A stretch of 64,000 nucleotides of DNA from Providencia manganoxydans (GTDB taxonomy: Bacteria > Pseudomonadota > Gammaproteobacteria > Enterobacterales > Enterobacteriaceae). The notes beneath the pieces are model-generated. The model saw nothing but the letters and a program-made list of their open reading frames with translations. It was not told the origin of the DNA and made no database searches. Positions 17,865 through 27,161 of this stretch are shown here, in pieces. The translations under genes and the position numbers were made by a program. Every line of letters starts with the position of its first letter. Position 1 is the first letter of the stretch. The stretch covers positions 124,001 through 188,000 of the forward strand of contig NZ_CP067099.1 of the NCBI RefSeq assembly GCF_016618195.1, read 5' to 3'.

Positions 17865-18365
17865 TTAATTATAATTAACCATTATGCTCGCAGTTCCATG
17901 TACAGTCCCAGGATTAGCAAAGTCACCTTTAGTTAAAAAAGCATTTAGCATTAATTCTGCCGTGTTTTCAGAACTGACTGAAACCTCAAGAGGTTGATTA
18001 AAAGAGATTAATTCACCACTCAGATTTTCAAGGCCAACAATCAAGCCTGTTCCCCCTTGAGTTCTTAAATAACTAATTCCATTTTTGCTGTATATGTTTG
18101 CAGAATATAATGAAATCTTTATTATTTTGTTCATCATGGTGGGTGTACAATTTTCAAATTCAATTCTTAATGGTTTTTTATCTGAAACATTACCACTAAT
18201 CTCAATATATCCCAATGAGTAAGGGATAAATTGTACAGTTATATCTGATTGTTTAATTTCACATTTTTTATCAACTAAGTTTCCGTTGAAATTAATCAGT
18301 AAGTCACTTGAAAATGCCATTGGCACTATGGCGAAAAATAATGCAAAAATTATACCTTTAATCAT
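17865..18365 (-). CDS. Minor fimbrial subunit, operon 1 (166 aa)
   Basis: Signal peptide (IKGIIFALFFAIVPMAFS), pilin-domain Cys pair (DKKCEIK and FENCTPT) and C-terminal TASIMVNYN with the penultimate Tyr typical of usher-assembled subunits. It lies at the MrpF position. Its ATG overlaps the stop of the preceding subunit gene (ATGATTAA), so translation is coupled. Confidence 0.8.
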   Translation of the reverse strand: MIKGIIFALFFAIVPMAFSSDLLINFNGNLVDKKCEIKQSDITVQFIPYSLGYIEISGNVSDKKPLRIEFENCTPTMMNKIIKISLYSANIYSKNGISYLRTQGGTGLIVGLENLSGELISFNQPLEVSVSSENTAELMLNAFLTKGDFANPGTVHGTASIMVNYN

Positions 18366-18768
18366 AGCTTAGCTCCATGATAGCAGAGCTACCTTTAATA
18401 TTTGGAGTTCGAAGGTAAACAATATTATTTCCTGAATAAAGTCGATGGCTAATATCGTAGGATGTAATAATTTCGTTGTTTTTTTCGATCAACTTTGCTT
18501 TAGCCTGTAAAGGAACTTTAATGTTTTTATTATTTACTAGACATTGCTCTAACTTAATGAAAAATAAATTCCCATTATATTGTTCATCCAAAATAACACA
18601 TGGAGAGTACATTAACCTTACTTTGAAATTAAGTTTCCCACTTAAGCCATCAATTTTATTTGCTGACGTTGCATCATGTAATGGAAAATAATGATTTTCA
18701 TCATATTGATTAGCCGAACTACATAATGGAATAAAAAGTGAGAAAAATACTACAGAAAAATATTTCAT
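18358..18768 (-). CDS. Short minor fimbrial subunit, operon 1 (136 aa)
   Basis: At 136 residues this is shorter than a standard pilin (about 150-180). It has a signal peptide (MKYFSVVFFSLFIPLCSSA), a Cys pair (SPCVILD, EQCLVNN) and a C-terminal strand ending IMELSYD. It sits directly after the chaperone, the MrpE position. The shortened core between the Cys pair and the end suggests a specialised adaptor or terminator subunit. Its counterpart in operon 2 is 37384-37881. Confidence 0.7.
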   Translation of the reverse strand: MKYFSVVFFSLFIPLCSSANQYDENHYFPLHDATSANKIDGLSGKLNFKVRLMYSPCVILDEQYNGNLFFIKLEQCLVNNKNIKVPLQAKAKLIEKNNEIITSYDISHRLYSGNNIVYLRTPNIKGSSAIMELSYD

Positions 18769-18791
18769 TGTACCCTCAATTTTATAACTAG

Positions 18792-19502
18792 CTATTGCTG
18801 TTTATCAGCTTTACATACCGATGAGTTACAGTTAAATGAAACTGTTGGCCTTCCACCATAATCATTAATGTAAGTTAAGTATGGTTTTTGAAAGTGAGTG
18901 GTTTTAACTTTATGATTTCCAAAGGGCTCGATCATAAATGAATCAAATGCACCATTTTCTGACTTATTTTTATCTCCAGCCAATCCAATAACGGTTAAAT
19001 AAAATGGTGATGTGTTTTTAATCACATAGCCATCATTAGCTATATTTAACTCTAAATCTAATGCCCAATTTGTTTTTGCCTTATCTAAAATAGCATCTGG
19101 ACGATAAAATAATTTAATTCTTGACTGTAATGCAACTTGCATGACGTTTGGTTTATCGCTTTTAGGCGGTATTTCTCTTAAGTTAAAGTAATAAATAGAT
19201 TCTCTATCTTTAGGTAATTTAGATACATCGGTAGTTGAAATTCTAATCATACTTTTTATGTTAGGTTCTAATCGTTGAACTAACGGGGTTGCAATTAATG
19301 GTGAGGTAGTAATTTTATTACCATCTTGATCATCAATCCAAGCCTGAGCTAAGTACGGTAAAGTATCACTCTGGTTTTCGATATTAATAATAACAGGACT
19401 AGAATCACCTTCTACTATTGCTCTTGTTCTATCAAGAGACACTGCTGCCATACTGTTGTGCATGATAAATAATAATGGAAGTAATAATAATTTATTTTTC
19501 AT
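18792..19502 (-). CDS. Periplasmic pilus chaperone, operon 1 (236 aa)
   Basis: PapD-type chaperone that caps subunits by donor-strand complementation and delivers them to the usher. Signal peptide (ending SMAA), then two Ig-like domains: VSLDRTRAIVEGDSSPVIINIENQ at the start, LPYLAQAWID, RISTTDVSKLPKDRESIYYFNLREIPPKS with the family's LPxDRExxFxxNxRxIPP signature, and RIKLFYRP at the domain 1 end. The C-terminus (NDYGGRPTVSFNCNSSVCKADK) carries a Cys pair. It is closely similar to the chaperone of operon 2 at 36654. Confidence 0.92.
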   Translation of the reverse strand: MKNKLLLLPLLFIMHNSMAAVSLDRTRAIVEGDSSPVIINIENQSDTLPYLAQAWIDDQDGNKITTSPLIATPLVQRLEPNIKSMIRISTTDVSKLPKDRESIYYFNLREIPPKSDKPNVMQVALQSRIKLFYRPDAILDKAKTNWALDLELNIANDGYVIKNTSPFYLTVIGLAGDKNKSENGAFDSFMIEPFGNHKVKTTHFQKPYLTYINDYGGRPTVSFNCNSSVCKADKQQ

Positions 19503-19510
19503 AAAACGCT

Positions 19511-21982
19511 CTACTTTTCACAAATTAAAATAATTTGGTTTATATTATCTAAAACAGGTAATGTTGTATTACATTGAGTTTTATTAGACCAATTAATGTT
19601 TAACTTTTCTTCTGATTGAACGGCGGTTAGCCATACTAGCCCATTGTCGCTAATAATTCCGACTTCTCTACCTTTTTCATTTAGTACTTGAGCTCCGAAT
19701 GGAGGTGATCCTGAATTATCTGCCATTTTAATGGTAGCAAATAATTTAAATCCTTTATCTGCACTGATTTTTCGGTATCCAATTGCACCTTCTGTTAATG
19801 CGATATCATATATTGTATTCGATGATTCAATATTATCTGGTAATTTGCTCATATCAACATTATAGCTATTTTTGTAGTAGCTAGTCATATTCGGAATAAC
19901 GCCTATCCCCATTCCGTTTGTGACTGTTGTACCGTTATTTAATGGTACATCAGCAACATTATTTGTATCTATCATTAGTCTAGCCGCAGATGAATATGAT
20001 GAGCTATGTAAAGCAATACCATGCTGCGTTAATGTTACACCGCCATTAAGTCCCATACCAAAGCTAGAATCTCCTTTATCTGAGACTGAAATATTACTAT
20101 TTAAAGATGCATAACGAGTTGATAAATCATACATACCCGCTAGTGTGCTTTGCTTTCTCGCATTTTTCCCGTAGCTTGTTGATGCGCTTAAATTATAGTA
20201 ATCATTATCTTCAGTTAAATTAGAGACTGAAATACGTGAATTATAGGTATCATTATATTTCATTGTATCAAAAGTATAAAATTGCTTACCAAATGGAACT
20301 GAAAACATCAAGCTAATTTGGTCGTCATATTTGTTTTGATAATAATTTCTATTTGCTGATAGCGTTATACTCCCGCCTCGTAAATTTAGATAAGGAATAT
20401 TAATACTCTTACCTACATTTAGCCCATATTGGTGGGTTTGCCCTCTATCCCAATATTGTTGTAATTGATAATTTAAATTGATATTAAATTCGCCTATACG
20501 TTTTGAAAGGCTTATTTGATAGCGTTCCTTTTCATTATCAATAATTTTGTCGTTTCTTAGATCTAAATACTGAGACATCGTATAATATTTTCTATCGGTA
20601 AAACGATATCCCGCAAACGTTAGATCCATGTCATACTCATCAAAAGTTTTAGAGTAATTAATACTATATGAGTTACCCGATGGACTATCATGGTCTAGCT
20701 GTGCAAAAGAACGAGCAATATTTACAGATAACGCACCAAATTGATTCATAAATCGGCCAACACCAAGTGAAACTTGCTGATAACCTTGGCTGATGTCGGA
20801 AGCCGCGTTTAATGACCAATTATTATTTAAGCCATGAGAAGCTTCTCCCCTGAAGAAAAACACACCCCCATAGACTGAATGATCTCGTTTAATTGGTTGG
20901 CCTATAGAGGCGTTGTATCGAGTCGTCCCTGGACGAGTTAAATAAGGTACATTAGAGCTGTTAACAATAAATTGTTGTTCAGAGCCATCCTGCTCAATAA
21001 TTTTTACATGTAATTCACCACGAGTACCACTATTTAATGACTGAATTTTAAATGGGCCAGCAGGCACATTGCCATCATATAATACACTGCCTAATTGAGT
21101 GACAACCACGCGAGAATTGGTTTTAGCTATCCCTGTAATTTCAGGCGCATATCCTCTTAGCCGTGGTGGTAACATTGAATCATTTGTAAATAATGATAAT
21201 CCAGTAAATCTAAATGGTTCTAATATTTGTGATGGTGTAGTGCTCTCACCGACAACTAATTTGGCATCCAATGCTTTAATATTTCTATATAAATAAATAG
21301 TATTAAGCAACAAATTACGTATTGTTGATGATTGACCATTTGACTCCTGCCTTTGGTAATTACCATAATATTCACCACGCAAGCGCCAAGCACCCATATT
21401 AGCGCCAAGATAACCACTTATCGACGCAATTTGGTTTCTTAAGCTATCATTATCACTATATTGATAGTTAGCATTATAATCCAATAATAACCCGCTAATG
21501 CCTTCATCCCAAAGAGTTTTAGGCAACCAGTTCGCATCCATATATTCTAAATATAGTTGAGGTATATTTATGTTTACTGTTCCATCGGGTAAGTTTGGTG
21601 TAATACTAACACCTTTTAACTTGACGAAATCAATGCATTGTCCATTATTCCAGAATGCTAGTTCACTGATATATTTTTCTTTAAGACCTAGGCTATTAAC
21701 ATAAGACTTATCAATACAGACATTACTGACAGAGTCATCATTATCACTACCTATAATTTTAATAGGAGCGGCAGATTGAGTTAATTGAGTACTATTAATA
21801 ATTATATTGAAAAAATAAGTTCCAGGAAGAATAAAATTTGGATTTTTAAACCTTGATACATCAATATTAGCTTTATCTGTGCTATCAAGTATATCTGTAT
21901 TAAATTCTACAGAATAGGATACTTTGCTAAAACAAAGCATCGACACCATCAAAATGGTCATTTTTTCTTTTATTGATAACAT
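19511..21982 (-). CDS. Outer-membrane fimbrial usher, operon 1 (823 aa)
   Basis: FimD/PapC-type usher. Signal peptide to about residue 24 (SYS), N-terminal chaperone-binding domain (VEFNTDILDSTDKANIDVSRF), then a beta-barrel with the plug region (VVTQLGSVLYDGNVPAGPFKIQSL) and C-terminal domains (LTEGAIGYRKISADKG, PPFGAQVLNEKGREVGIISDNGLVWLT) ending in a Cys-containing tail. Full family length. The gene order usher before chaperone matches mrpC-mrpD of Proteus. Confidence 0.92.
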   Translation of the reverse strand: MLSIKEKMTILMVSMLCFSKVSYSVEFNTDILDSTDKANIDVSRFKNPNFILPGTYFFNIIINSTQLTQSAAPIKIIGSDNDDSVSNVCIDKSYVNSLGLKEKYISELAFWNNGQCIDFVKLKGVSITPNLPDGTVNINIPQLYLEYMDANWLPKTLWDEGISGLLLDYNANYQYSDNDSLRNQIASISGYLGANMGAWRLRGEYYGNYQRQESNGQSSTIRNLLLNTIYLYRNIKALDAKLVVGESTTPSQILEPFRFTGLSLFTNDSMLPPRLRGYAPEITGIAKTNSRVVVTQLGSVLYDGNVPAGPFKIQSLNSGTRGELHVKIIEQDGSEQQFIVNSSNVPYLTRPGTTRYNASIGQPIKRDHSVYGGVFFFRGEASHGLNNNWSLNAASDISQGYQQVSLGVGRFMNQFGALSVNIARSFAQLDHDSPSGNSYSINYSKTFDEYDMDLTFAGYRFTDRKYYTMSQYLDLRNDKIIDNEKERYQISLSKRIGEFNINLNYQLQQYWDRGQTHQYGLNVGKSINIPYLNLRGGSITLSANRNYYQNKYDDQISLMFSVPFGKQFYTFDTMKYNDTYNSRISVSNLTEDNDYYNLSASTSYGKNARKQSTLAGMYDLSTRYASLNSNISVSDKGDSSFGMGLNGGVTLTQHGIALHSSSYSSAARLMIDTNNVADVPLNNGTTVTNGMGIGVIPNMTSYYKNSYNVDMSKLPDNIESSNTIYDIALTEGAIGYRKISADKGFKLFATIKMADNSGSPPFGAQVLNEKGREVGIISDNGLVWLTAVQSEEKLNINWSNKTQCNTTLPVLDNINQIILICEK

Positions 21983-21999
21983 CGTAAATACTCATTAGA

Positions 22000-22542
22000 T
22001 TAATAGTAATCAATATCAAATGTAATGATGCTCGAGAATTCTCCTACTTGCGGCCTAAGTCTCTCGTCAACAACAATTTCAGATAAAAAATTCAATTGCT
22101 GTTCATTGATCGATTTTGTTTTACCTGAAGTTCTTTTTAAATCATAAATTGGGTAATACTCATTAGGCTTAACAACGTCTTTCCCGTTTAATATGTAAAT
22201 AGACAAACCATCTGCATTATTAAATTTAAAGCCATTAAAATTATTTGTTACTGAACCTGAAAATTTGACTCTTATAGGTGATTTTTCATTCTCATAATAA
22301 GAATTTGATAGCTGACAATTTTTTAAAATTATATTAAAAGGTTTGGTGATTTTTTTTTCTTCAGCTCGGCTTAATGGATAATCGCCAAATTCAATAATTT
22401 GGTTTTTGCTTGTTAATTGCATTGAACATCCTGAAGCTAATATCTCACCTTTAACGGTTGCCTCTCCCCAATTCACTGCTGAAAATGCTTGCATATTAAA
22501 AATATGATAAAAAAGAATGGCAATAATCAACAAGTTTTTCAT
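22000..22542 (-). CDS. MrpB-like minor fimbrial subunit, operon 1 (180 aa)
   Basis: Signal peptide (KNLLIIAILFYHIFNMQAFS) followed by VNWGEATVKGEILASGCSMQL, the opening of a pilin-like domain, and a second Cys (LKNCQLSN). It ends IITFDIDYY with the penultimate-Tyr motif. It lies between major pilin and usher, where mrpB and fimI genes lie; proteins in this position are thought to terminate or anchor the rod. A palindromic repeat and a hairpin separate it from the major pilin gene. Confidence 0.8.
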   Translation of the reverse strand: MKNLLIIAILFYHIFNMQAFSAVNWGEATVKGEILASGCSMQLTSKNQIIEFGDYPLSRAEEKKITKPFNIILKNCQLSNSYYENEKSPIRVKFSGSVTNNFNGFKFNNADGLSIYILNGKDVVKPNEYYPIYDLKRTSGKTKSINEQQLNFLSEIVVDERLRPQVGEFSSIITFDIDYY

Positions 22543-22564
22543 AATAATATTCTTTTTAGATAAT

Positions 22565-22594
22565 ATGCTCCTTCACGATTATGTAAAGGAGCAT
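22565..22594 (-). terminator. Intercistronic hairpin after the operon 1 major pilin
   Basis: ATGCTCCTT pairs with AAGGAGCAT around a 12-base loop, between the major pilin stop and the next gene. There is no strong T-run, so it more likely acts as an attenuator or mRNA-stabilising end that keeps pilin above the downstream genes. Confidence 0.6.
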
Positions 22595-22720
22595 ATACTC
22601 GTCATACTTCAAGATGCAGGGTTGTTGACTGCGCTATGCACGCCGAGTCACATAGTTCATCTATGCTCTCTGTCTATCTTCGCTTATCGCCTAGCTGCAT
22701 CTCGAATTATTTAGAGTATA
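22594..22720. repeat. Palindromic intergenic repeat, copy A
   Basis: Begins TATACTCGTCATACTTCAAG and ends CTCGAATTATTTAGAGTATA; the ends are imperfect inverted complements and the interior is palindromic. It lies inside operon 1 between major pilin and the MrpB-like gene. See the other copies at 24604, 29301, 43332, 54978, 61040 and 61167. Confidence 0.85.
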
Positions 22721-22726
22721 TATAAC

Positions 22727-23269
22727 TTACTGGTATGCGATTTCGAAAGTAGAAATAGTTGTGAAATCACCCGCTGTTACAGCGGCAGCACCTGCTTTTT
22801 TAACGAAAGCAGAGTAGGTTAATGTGTTATCACCATCGCGCAGGTTTAAATTAGCAGGGGTACCAAAAGTAATATCTTTAATACCTACTGCAACGTTTGC
22901 TGCGCTACCAGTAGTTGCTAAAAGGTTTTGTCCTGCAATTTTGCTAACGCCATCAAAAGTAATTGTTGCTGTTTTAGTTACTGTTACTGGGTTCTGTGGA
23001 TCGCTATTATCAATAGAAGTTAAGCTACAGCCTTTCAGATTCAAATCGAAATTTTTATATTTTGAATCACCATCATTTAATTGGCTTAATGATAGTTGTC
23101 CAAAATCAACAACTGTTGCAGTACCACCTTGACCAGCATCTAAGTTACAAGGTGTATCGCGAACTTCACCTTTAAAAGTAACAGTACCAACGTTAGTATC
23201 TGCAAGTGAAGCAAATGAAGTTGTTAGCATTGCAGCTGCCAATACAGACATATATTTATTCAATTTCAT
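22727..23269 (-). CDS. Major fimbrial subunit (pilin), operon 1 (180 aa)
   Basis: Signal peptide (NKYMSVLAAAMLTTSFASLA), mature start DTNVGTVTFKGEVRDTPCNLD, a second Cys in LKGCSLTS and C-terminal ISTFEIAYQ. The Cys pair, Gly/Thr-rich composition and penultimate Tyr define a chaperone-usher major pilin of the MrpA/FimA kind. First structural gene after the regulator and followed by a hairpin, as expected for the most abundant product. Confidence 0.9.
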   Translation of the reverse strand: MKLNKYMSVLAAAMLTTSFASLADTNVGTVTFKGEVRDTPCNLDAGQGGTATVVDFGQLSLSQLNDGDSKYKNFDLNLKGCSLTSIDNSDPQNPVTVTKTATITFDGVSKIAGQNLLATTGSAANVAVGIKDITFGTPANLNLRDGDNTLTYSAFVKKAGAAAVTAGDFTTISTFEIAYQ

Positions 23270-23356
23270 ACTATATTCCTAATCTCTTAATTAATGTTTT
23301 AATGTTTATGTGAATAAAATTAACATTATTTTATTACCTAACACAGATAACTATAT

Positions 23357-23402
23357 CTGTATAAGAAAGAGTTTTAATGATATAAATTTCTTTCTTATAC
23401 AG
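23357..23402 (-). terminator. Hairpin between regulator and major pilin, operon 1
   Basis: CTGTATAAGAAAGA (23357-23370) is perfectly complementary to TCTTTCTTATACAG (23389-23402), loop 18 bases. It lies in the 200-base gap between the regulator stop and the pilin start and could end or attenuate the regulator transcript. Confidence 0.6.
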
Positions 23403-23469
23403 GAATAAGTTAAATGTATAGTTGCATCTTTTCGTTGTATTTAGTGGAAGTTTTTTTTAATAATTAAAT

Positions 23470-23745
23470 CTATATCATAACAATACTATTAGTTTCGTTA
23501 AAAAATGATGAGTATGAAGCAAAATCTGAGAACTGAACATCCATCATCGATAAGATAAATATAAAATATGATAGTGAAATTTCATTTGAGCCTCTTTCAT
23601 ATCGTGATATTTGTTGTTGGCTTACACCGACTAACTTACCTAATTGAGCTCCTGTTAATCCATTTTCAACTCTAACTTTTCTTATAAATCCACCGATTTC
23701 TAAATTTAAATTTTTTATAAAAAAGTCCTTGTTTGAATTAACCAT
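23470..23745 (-). CDS. MrpJ-type fimbrial regulator, operon 1 (91 aa)
   Basis: A small Xre-family helix-turn-helix protein; HTH at residues about 19-60 with GLTGAQLGKLVGVSQQQISRYERGSN, the recognition helix SQQQISRYE being the MrpJ signature. MrpJ in Proteus controls fimbriae against motility. I chose ATG 23745 because GAGGCG lies upstream at normal distance; an ATG at 23760 would add five residues. It sits at the head of the operon, not the end as mrpJ does. A large palindrome lies about 110 bases upstream (23858-23920). Confidence 0.85.
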   Translation of the reverse strand: MVNSNKDFFIKNLNLEIGGFIRKVRVENGLTGAQLGKLVGVSQQQISRYERGSNEISLSYFIFILSMMDVQFSDFASYSSFFNETNSIVMI

Positions 23746-24719
23746 AATAACACGCCTCATTAATTAATTTATTCTAATCAAGATAGCTAATTTATATTTC
23801 TTACTCATTTAAAGTGAGTTCAATCTAACGCTTATTTTTACTCATTTAAAGATGTTTATATCGATCGATTAGCTATGTTTGATAGTTATTATCTATCAAC
23901 ATTGGTTTATTGATCGATATTATGGATTAACATGGGGTTTTAACTACTATCTAAAAAATATAACACCATGATTATACATTGATTTTTGAAATGCTGATGA
24001 TATGTCGTTGCTTTTTATTATAATAGAAAATTATTAGCTTTAATTATAATGTTAGTTTCAAATAAAAACATACTGTTACATATTGATGTAATTTAATGTA
24101 TTTTGTTTCTTGATGATGTTACCACTCTTAAAAGTGATGACAATATGAAACTATAACCAGAATCTGATTTTAATTATAAGATTAAATGTAGATAGGGTGG
24201 TTTTAATCATGAGCTATGAATTAAAGAGATTACTATGTGTAGTAATGGGAACTAATGTATAAGAAATGGAAGGGGATAATAATGATTTCGCCTTGTTTGG
24301 CACTAACCGCCTATTATATCAATGTGTTCGAACCTCATTGTAATAGTTAATAAATAGTTAGACGACACAAATTATATGTGAGTTATTCGATAAGCTTTTC
24401 TAAGGTACATAGCCATTTATTTTTCAGTTAATAGTATTGATGATATTAAATTAAATAAAGTGTTGTAGGAGATAGCTGTAATGATGGGTGTTTTTTGAAC
24501 GTTATCAGTAGGAATTAATATTACTATTCTTTATTTAGAATATTAATTTAGAGGCACTCGCGATATTGGTATGTATTGATGGTTAATTATATTATTTTTT
24601 ATCTATACTCGTCATACTTCAAGTTGTAGCGTTGTGACTACGTTCACTCACACCAGTCACATCGTTTTCTATGCGCCTAGCGTTTCGTTCACTTGTCGCC
24701 CAGCTGCGCCTCGAATTAT
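23746..24719. other. Regulatory region upstream of fimbrial operon 1
   Basis: Nearly 1 kb without genes, strongly AT-rich, between the operon 1 regulator and the LysR gene. It contains the bipartite palindrome at 23858-23920 and repeat copy B at its far end. The rest shows no coding character and is probably promoter and silencer-binding DNA. Confidence 0.6.
23858..23920. promoter_or_regulatory. Bipartite palindromic operator, fimbrial operon 1
   Basis: In gene orientation: outer arm ATATCGATCAAT, 10 bases, inner palindrome TGATAG-N7-CTATCA (19 bases), 10 bases, outer arm ATCGATCGATAT (one mismatch to perfect symmetry). The same architecture recurs at 32162-32224 and 47185-47240, each upstream of an MrpJ-type regulator gene. 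Probably a binding site for a regulator shared by the three operons. Confidence 0.75.
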
Positions 24720-24730
24720 TTAGAGTATAT
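24604..24730. repeat. Palindromic intergenic repeat, copy B
   Basis: Same ends as copy A (TATACTCGTCATACTTCAAG ... CTCGAATTATTTAGAGTATA). Its right end overlaps the LysR gene, whose last codons and stop (ATA CTC TAA) are repeat sequence. Confidence 0.85.
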
Positions 24731-25634
24731 GTGTGTCGGGGTGTTGTTGGTTATAACTATTTTTCAACGTATTCACCAAAGCTTGGGCTGCACTTGAAAA
24801 TTGATTATGGGCGGAATATAACAATCCTACACGGCGTTCAACGACAGGCTGGCTCAACTCAAGACAAACAGCGCCTAGTGCGCTCATTTGTGTACGGCAT
24901 AGTGCCGGTACTGCGCTAACCCCTAGGCCATTCGCAACAAGTTTCCCAACTGTAACTAATTGATGACTTTCGAATGAAACGCGTAATGGTAGACCATGTT
25001 GTTTGAGTTCTTCTTCTATCATTAAACGTACTGAAGATGGCGACTGTAAAGTAATAAATTCTAGATTGAGTAATTCACGCCATGAAACATGATCACGATT
25101 TGCCAAGTGACAATCAGGTGGAACTATCGCAATAAAACGCTCTAGGCCGAGTGGGGTAAAGTTAACTTGTTCAGAATAGTCAGGCTCAAAAACGATACCT
25201 ATCTCGACGCGCCCTTCATGAACCATTTCTATCACTTGCTCATTAATCACATCATGAACGGTAATATTTATGCCTGGGTAGCACATGCGAAACGTTTTAA
25301 GTATCGGGGGGAGTACGTTAATAGCAAATGACGGCATGGCGGCGATAGAAACTTTACCACGCTGTAGAGTGAAGTGCTGACGCATCATTTCTTCTGCGTT
25401 ATCCCAATCAGAAAGTAGTTGGCGTGATGCTTTCAGTAAAGTTTCACCTTCCGGTGTTAGCATCACTTTACGTGTCGTTCTCAGTAATAATGGCCCACCT
25501 AATGTTTCTTCTAATCCTTTAATTGTCAGGCTCAATGCTGGCTGTGACATATTTAAGCGTTCACTTGCATGGGCAAAATTCAAAGTGTGAGCTACCGCTG
25601 AAAATGCGCGTAGCTGTTTGATAGTCATCTTCAT
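24720..25634 (-). CDS. LysR-family regulator of the 3-hydroxybutyrate operon (304 aa)
   Basis: N-terminal winged helix (IKQLRAFSAVAHTLNFAHASERLNMSQPALSLTIKGLE, residues 5-42) and a C-terminal inducer-binding domain (VSIAAMPSFAINVLPPILKTF, LGVSAVPALCR). It is divergent from scoA with 142 bases between, the classical layout for a LysR activator of the neighbouring operon; the inducer would be a ketone body or a derivative (inference). Its stop codon lies within repeat copy B, so the extreme C-terminus (DTHIL) derives from that repeat. Confidence 0.85.
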   Translation of the reverse strand: MKMTIKQLRAFSAVAHTLNFAHASERLNMSQPALSLTIKGLEETLGGPLLLRTTRKVMLTPEGETLLKASRQLLSDWDNAEEMMRQHFTLQRGKVSIAAMPSFAINVLPPILKTFRMCYPGINITVHDVINEQVIEMVHEGRVEIGIVFEPDYSEQVNFTPLGLERFIAIVPPDCHLANRDHVSWRELLNLEFITLQSPSSVRLMIEEELKQHGLPLRVSFESHQLVTVGKLVANGLGVSAVPALCRTQMSALGAVCLELSQPVVERRVGLLYSAHNQFSSAAQALVNTLKNSYNQQHPDTHIL

Positions 25635-25776
25635 GAATAATCTCAGTAACCCTATGAATACATTTAGTTAACATTTATTTAATAAGAAAAACAAATGAAT
25701 CGGTCACAAATTTAAAATTAACAAATCATTTTTGGTCATTAATGATGTCCGTAAAGACAACTGAAGGAGTCGATAT
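25635..25776. promoter_or_regulatory. Divergent promoter region, LysR / scoA
   Basis: 142 AT-rich bases between the LysR start and scoA. It must contain both promoters and the LysR site; I could not assign -10/-35 boxes with confidence. GAAGGAG precedes scoA as ribosome binding site. Confidence 0.5.
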
Positions 25777-26487
25777 ATGGCTGGGCTTGATAAGCGTGTG
25801 ACTACATATCAAGAAGCACTTGATGGTTTAACTGACAATATGGTGGTGTTAGCTGGCGGTTTTGGGTTATGCGGTATTCCTGAAAATTTGATTGCCGAAG
25901 TTCGCCGCCGTGGGGTGAAAGAGCTCACAGTTGTATCTAATAATTGTGGTGTTGATGGATTTGGCCTAGGTGTTCTGCTGGAAACATATCAAATACGTAA
26001 AATCATTGCTTCTTATGTAGGTGAAAACGATTTATTTGAGCAGCAGGTTCTTAATGGTGAACTTGAAGCAATACTGACCCCGCAAGGAACACTAGCAGAA
26101 CAATTACGTGCTGGTGGTGCCGGTATTCCCGCTTTTTTCACAGCAACTGGCTATGGTACGCCAGTTGCTGAAGGAAAAGAGATCCGTGAGTTTGATGGTC
26201 GCCAATATATTATGGAAAAAGCAATTACCGGAGATTTTGCACTTGTAAAAGGGTGGAAAGCGGATTGGTATGGCAATGTGATTTATCGTAATACGGCACA
26301 AAATTTTAACCCTCTCATGGCAGCGGCTGGACGTATTACGGTCGTTGAAGTTGAAGAGATCGTGGCTCCTGGTGAATTGGATCCGGCCATGATCCACACT
26401 CCCGGTATTTTTGTTGATCGTCTAATTCAAGGGCAATTTGAAAAACGTATTGAACAGCAAACATTACGTCATGAAGGGGGAGTCTAA
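25777..26487 (+). CDS. scoA: 3-oxoacid CoA-transferase subunit A (236 aa)
   Basis: Alpha subunit of succinyl-CoA:acetoacetate CoA-transferase (SCOT type), which activates acetoacetate with CoA from succinyl-CoA or acetyl-CoA. CoA-transferase family I landmarks are [16 protein letters not shown] (residues about 25-40), [44 protein letters not shown] and [15 protein letters not shown]. It closely follows the ScoA rather than the AtoD pattern. First gene of a six-gene operon; scoB follows after two bases. Confidence 0.88.
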   Translation: MAGLDKRVTTYQEALDGLTDNMVVLAGGFGLCGIPENLIAEVRRRGVKELTVVSNNCGVDGFGLGVLLETYQIRKIIASYVGENDLFEQQVLNGELEAILTPQGTLAEQLRAGGAGIPAFFTATGYGTPVAEGKEIREFDGRQYIMEKAITGDFALVKGWKADWYGNVIYRNTAQNFNPLMAAAGRITVVEVEEIVAPGELDPAMIHTPGIFVDRLIQGQFEKRIEQQTLRHEGGV

Positions 26488-26489
26488 AC

Positions 26490-27146
26490 ATGCTAACACG
26501 TGAACAGATGGCAATGCGTATAGCTCGCGAATTGCAAGATGGTTATTACGTCAATTTAGGCATAGGTATTCCAACACTCGTTGCTAACTATATCCCTGAT
26601 GGTATTGATGTGATGCTGCAATCTGAAAACGGCTTACTTGGTATTGGCGCCTTCCCAACCATAGAACAATTGGATCCCGACATGATTAATGCAGGGAAAC
26701 AGACCATTACCGCACGTAAAGGTGCCGCGATTTTCGATTCAGCGCTCTCTTTTGCCATGATCCGAGGTGGTCATGTTGATTTAACCGTATTAGGGGCATT
26801 TGAAGTTGATACTAGTGGCAATATTGCCTCGTGGATGGTACCGGGGAAAATCGTTAAAGGTATGGGAGGCGCAATGGATTTGGTGGCTGGTGCTGAAAAT
26901 ATCATTGTTGTGATGACCCATACGGCGAAAGATGGAAAATCTAAATTACTTCCTGCTTGTACTCTGCCACTCACCGGAGCTGCTTGTATTCAACGCGTTC
27001 TTACTGACTTAGCTTTGCTTGATATTGCCGACGGGGCCTTTATTTTGCGTGAACGAGCACCAGGGGTAAGTATTGATGAAATAGCTCGCAAAACGGCAGG
27101 AAAGCTCATTATTCCAGATCACGTACCTGAAATGAAATTCGTTTAG
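26490..27146 (+). CDS. scoB: 3-oxoacid CoA-transferase subunit B (218 aa)
   Basis: Beta subunit, carrying the catalytic Glu that forms the acyl-glutamyl/CoA thioester, here E47 in SENGLLGIG. Other landmarks are NLGIGIPTLVANYIP, GGHVDLTVLGAFEVD, NIASWMVPGKIVKGMGGAMDLV and MTHTAKDGKSKLL. Usual length. It starts two bases after scoA and is followed 15 bases later by the thiolase gene, with a good AAAGGAG site. Confidence 0.9.
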   Translation: MLTREQMAMRIARELQDGYYVNLGIGIPTLVANYIPDGIDVMLQSENGLLGIGAFPTIEQLDPDMINAGKQTITARKGAAIFDSALSFAMIRGGHVDLTVLGAFEVDTSGNIASWMVPGKIVKGMGGAMDLVAGAENIIVVMTHTAKDGKSKLLPACTLPLTGAACIQRVLTDLALLDIADGAFILRERAPGVSIDEIARKTAGKLIIPDHVPEMKFV

Positions 27147-27161
27147 TAAAGGAGAAGACAA

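Noticed and set aside
23858..23920. Possibility that the large palindromes are ends of invertible fimbrial switches
   Set aside because: Each is a compact self-contained palindrome without a partner repeat a few hundred bases away, and no site-specific recombinase gene is present.
24671..24919. 82-codon plus-strand frame across repeat copy B
   Set aside because: Made of repeat sequence plus antisense of the LysR gene.
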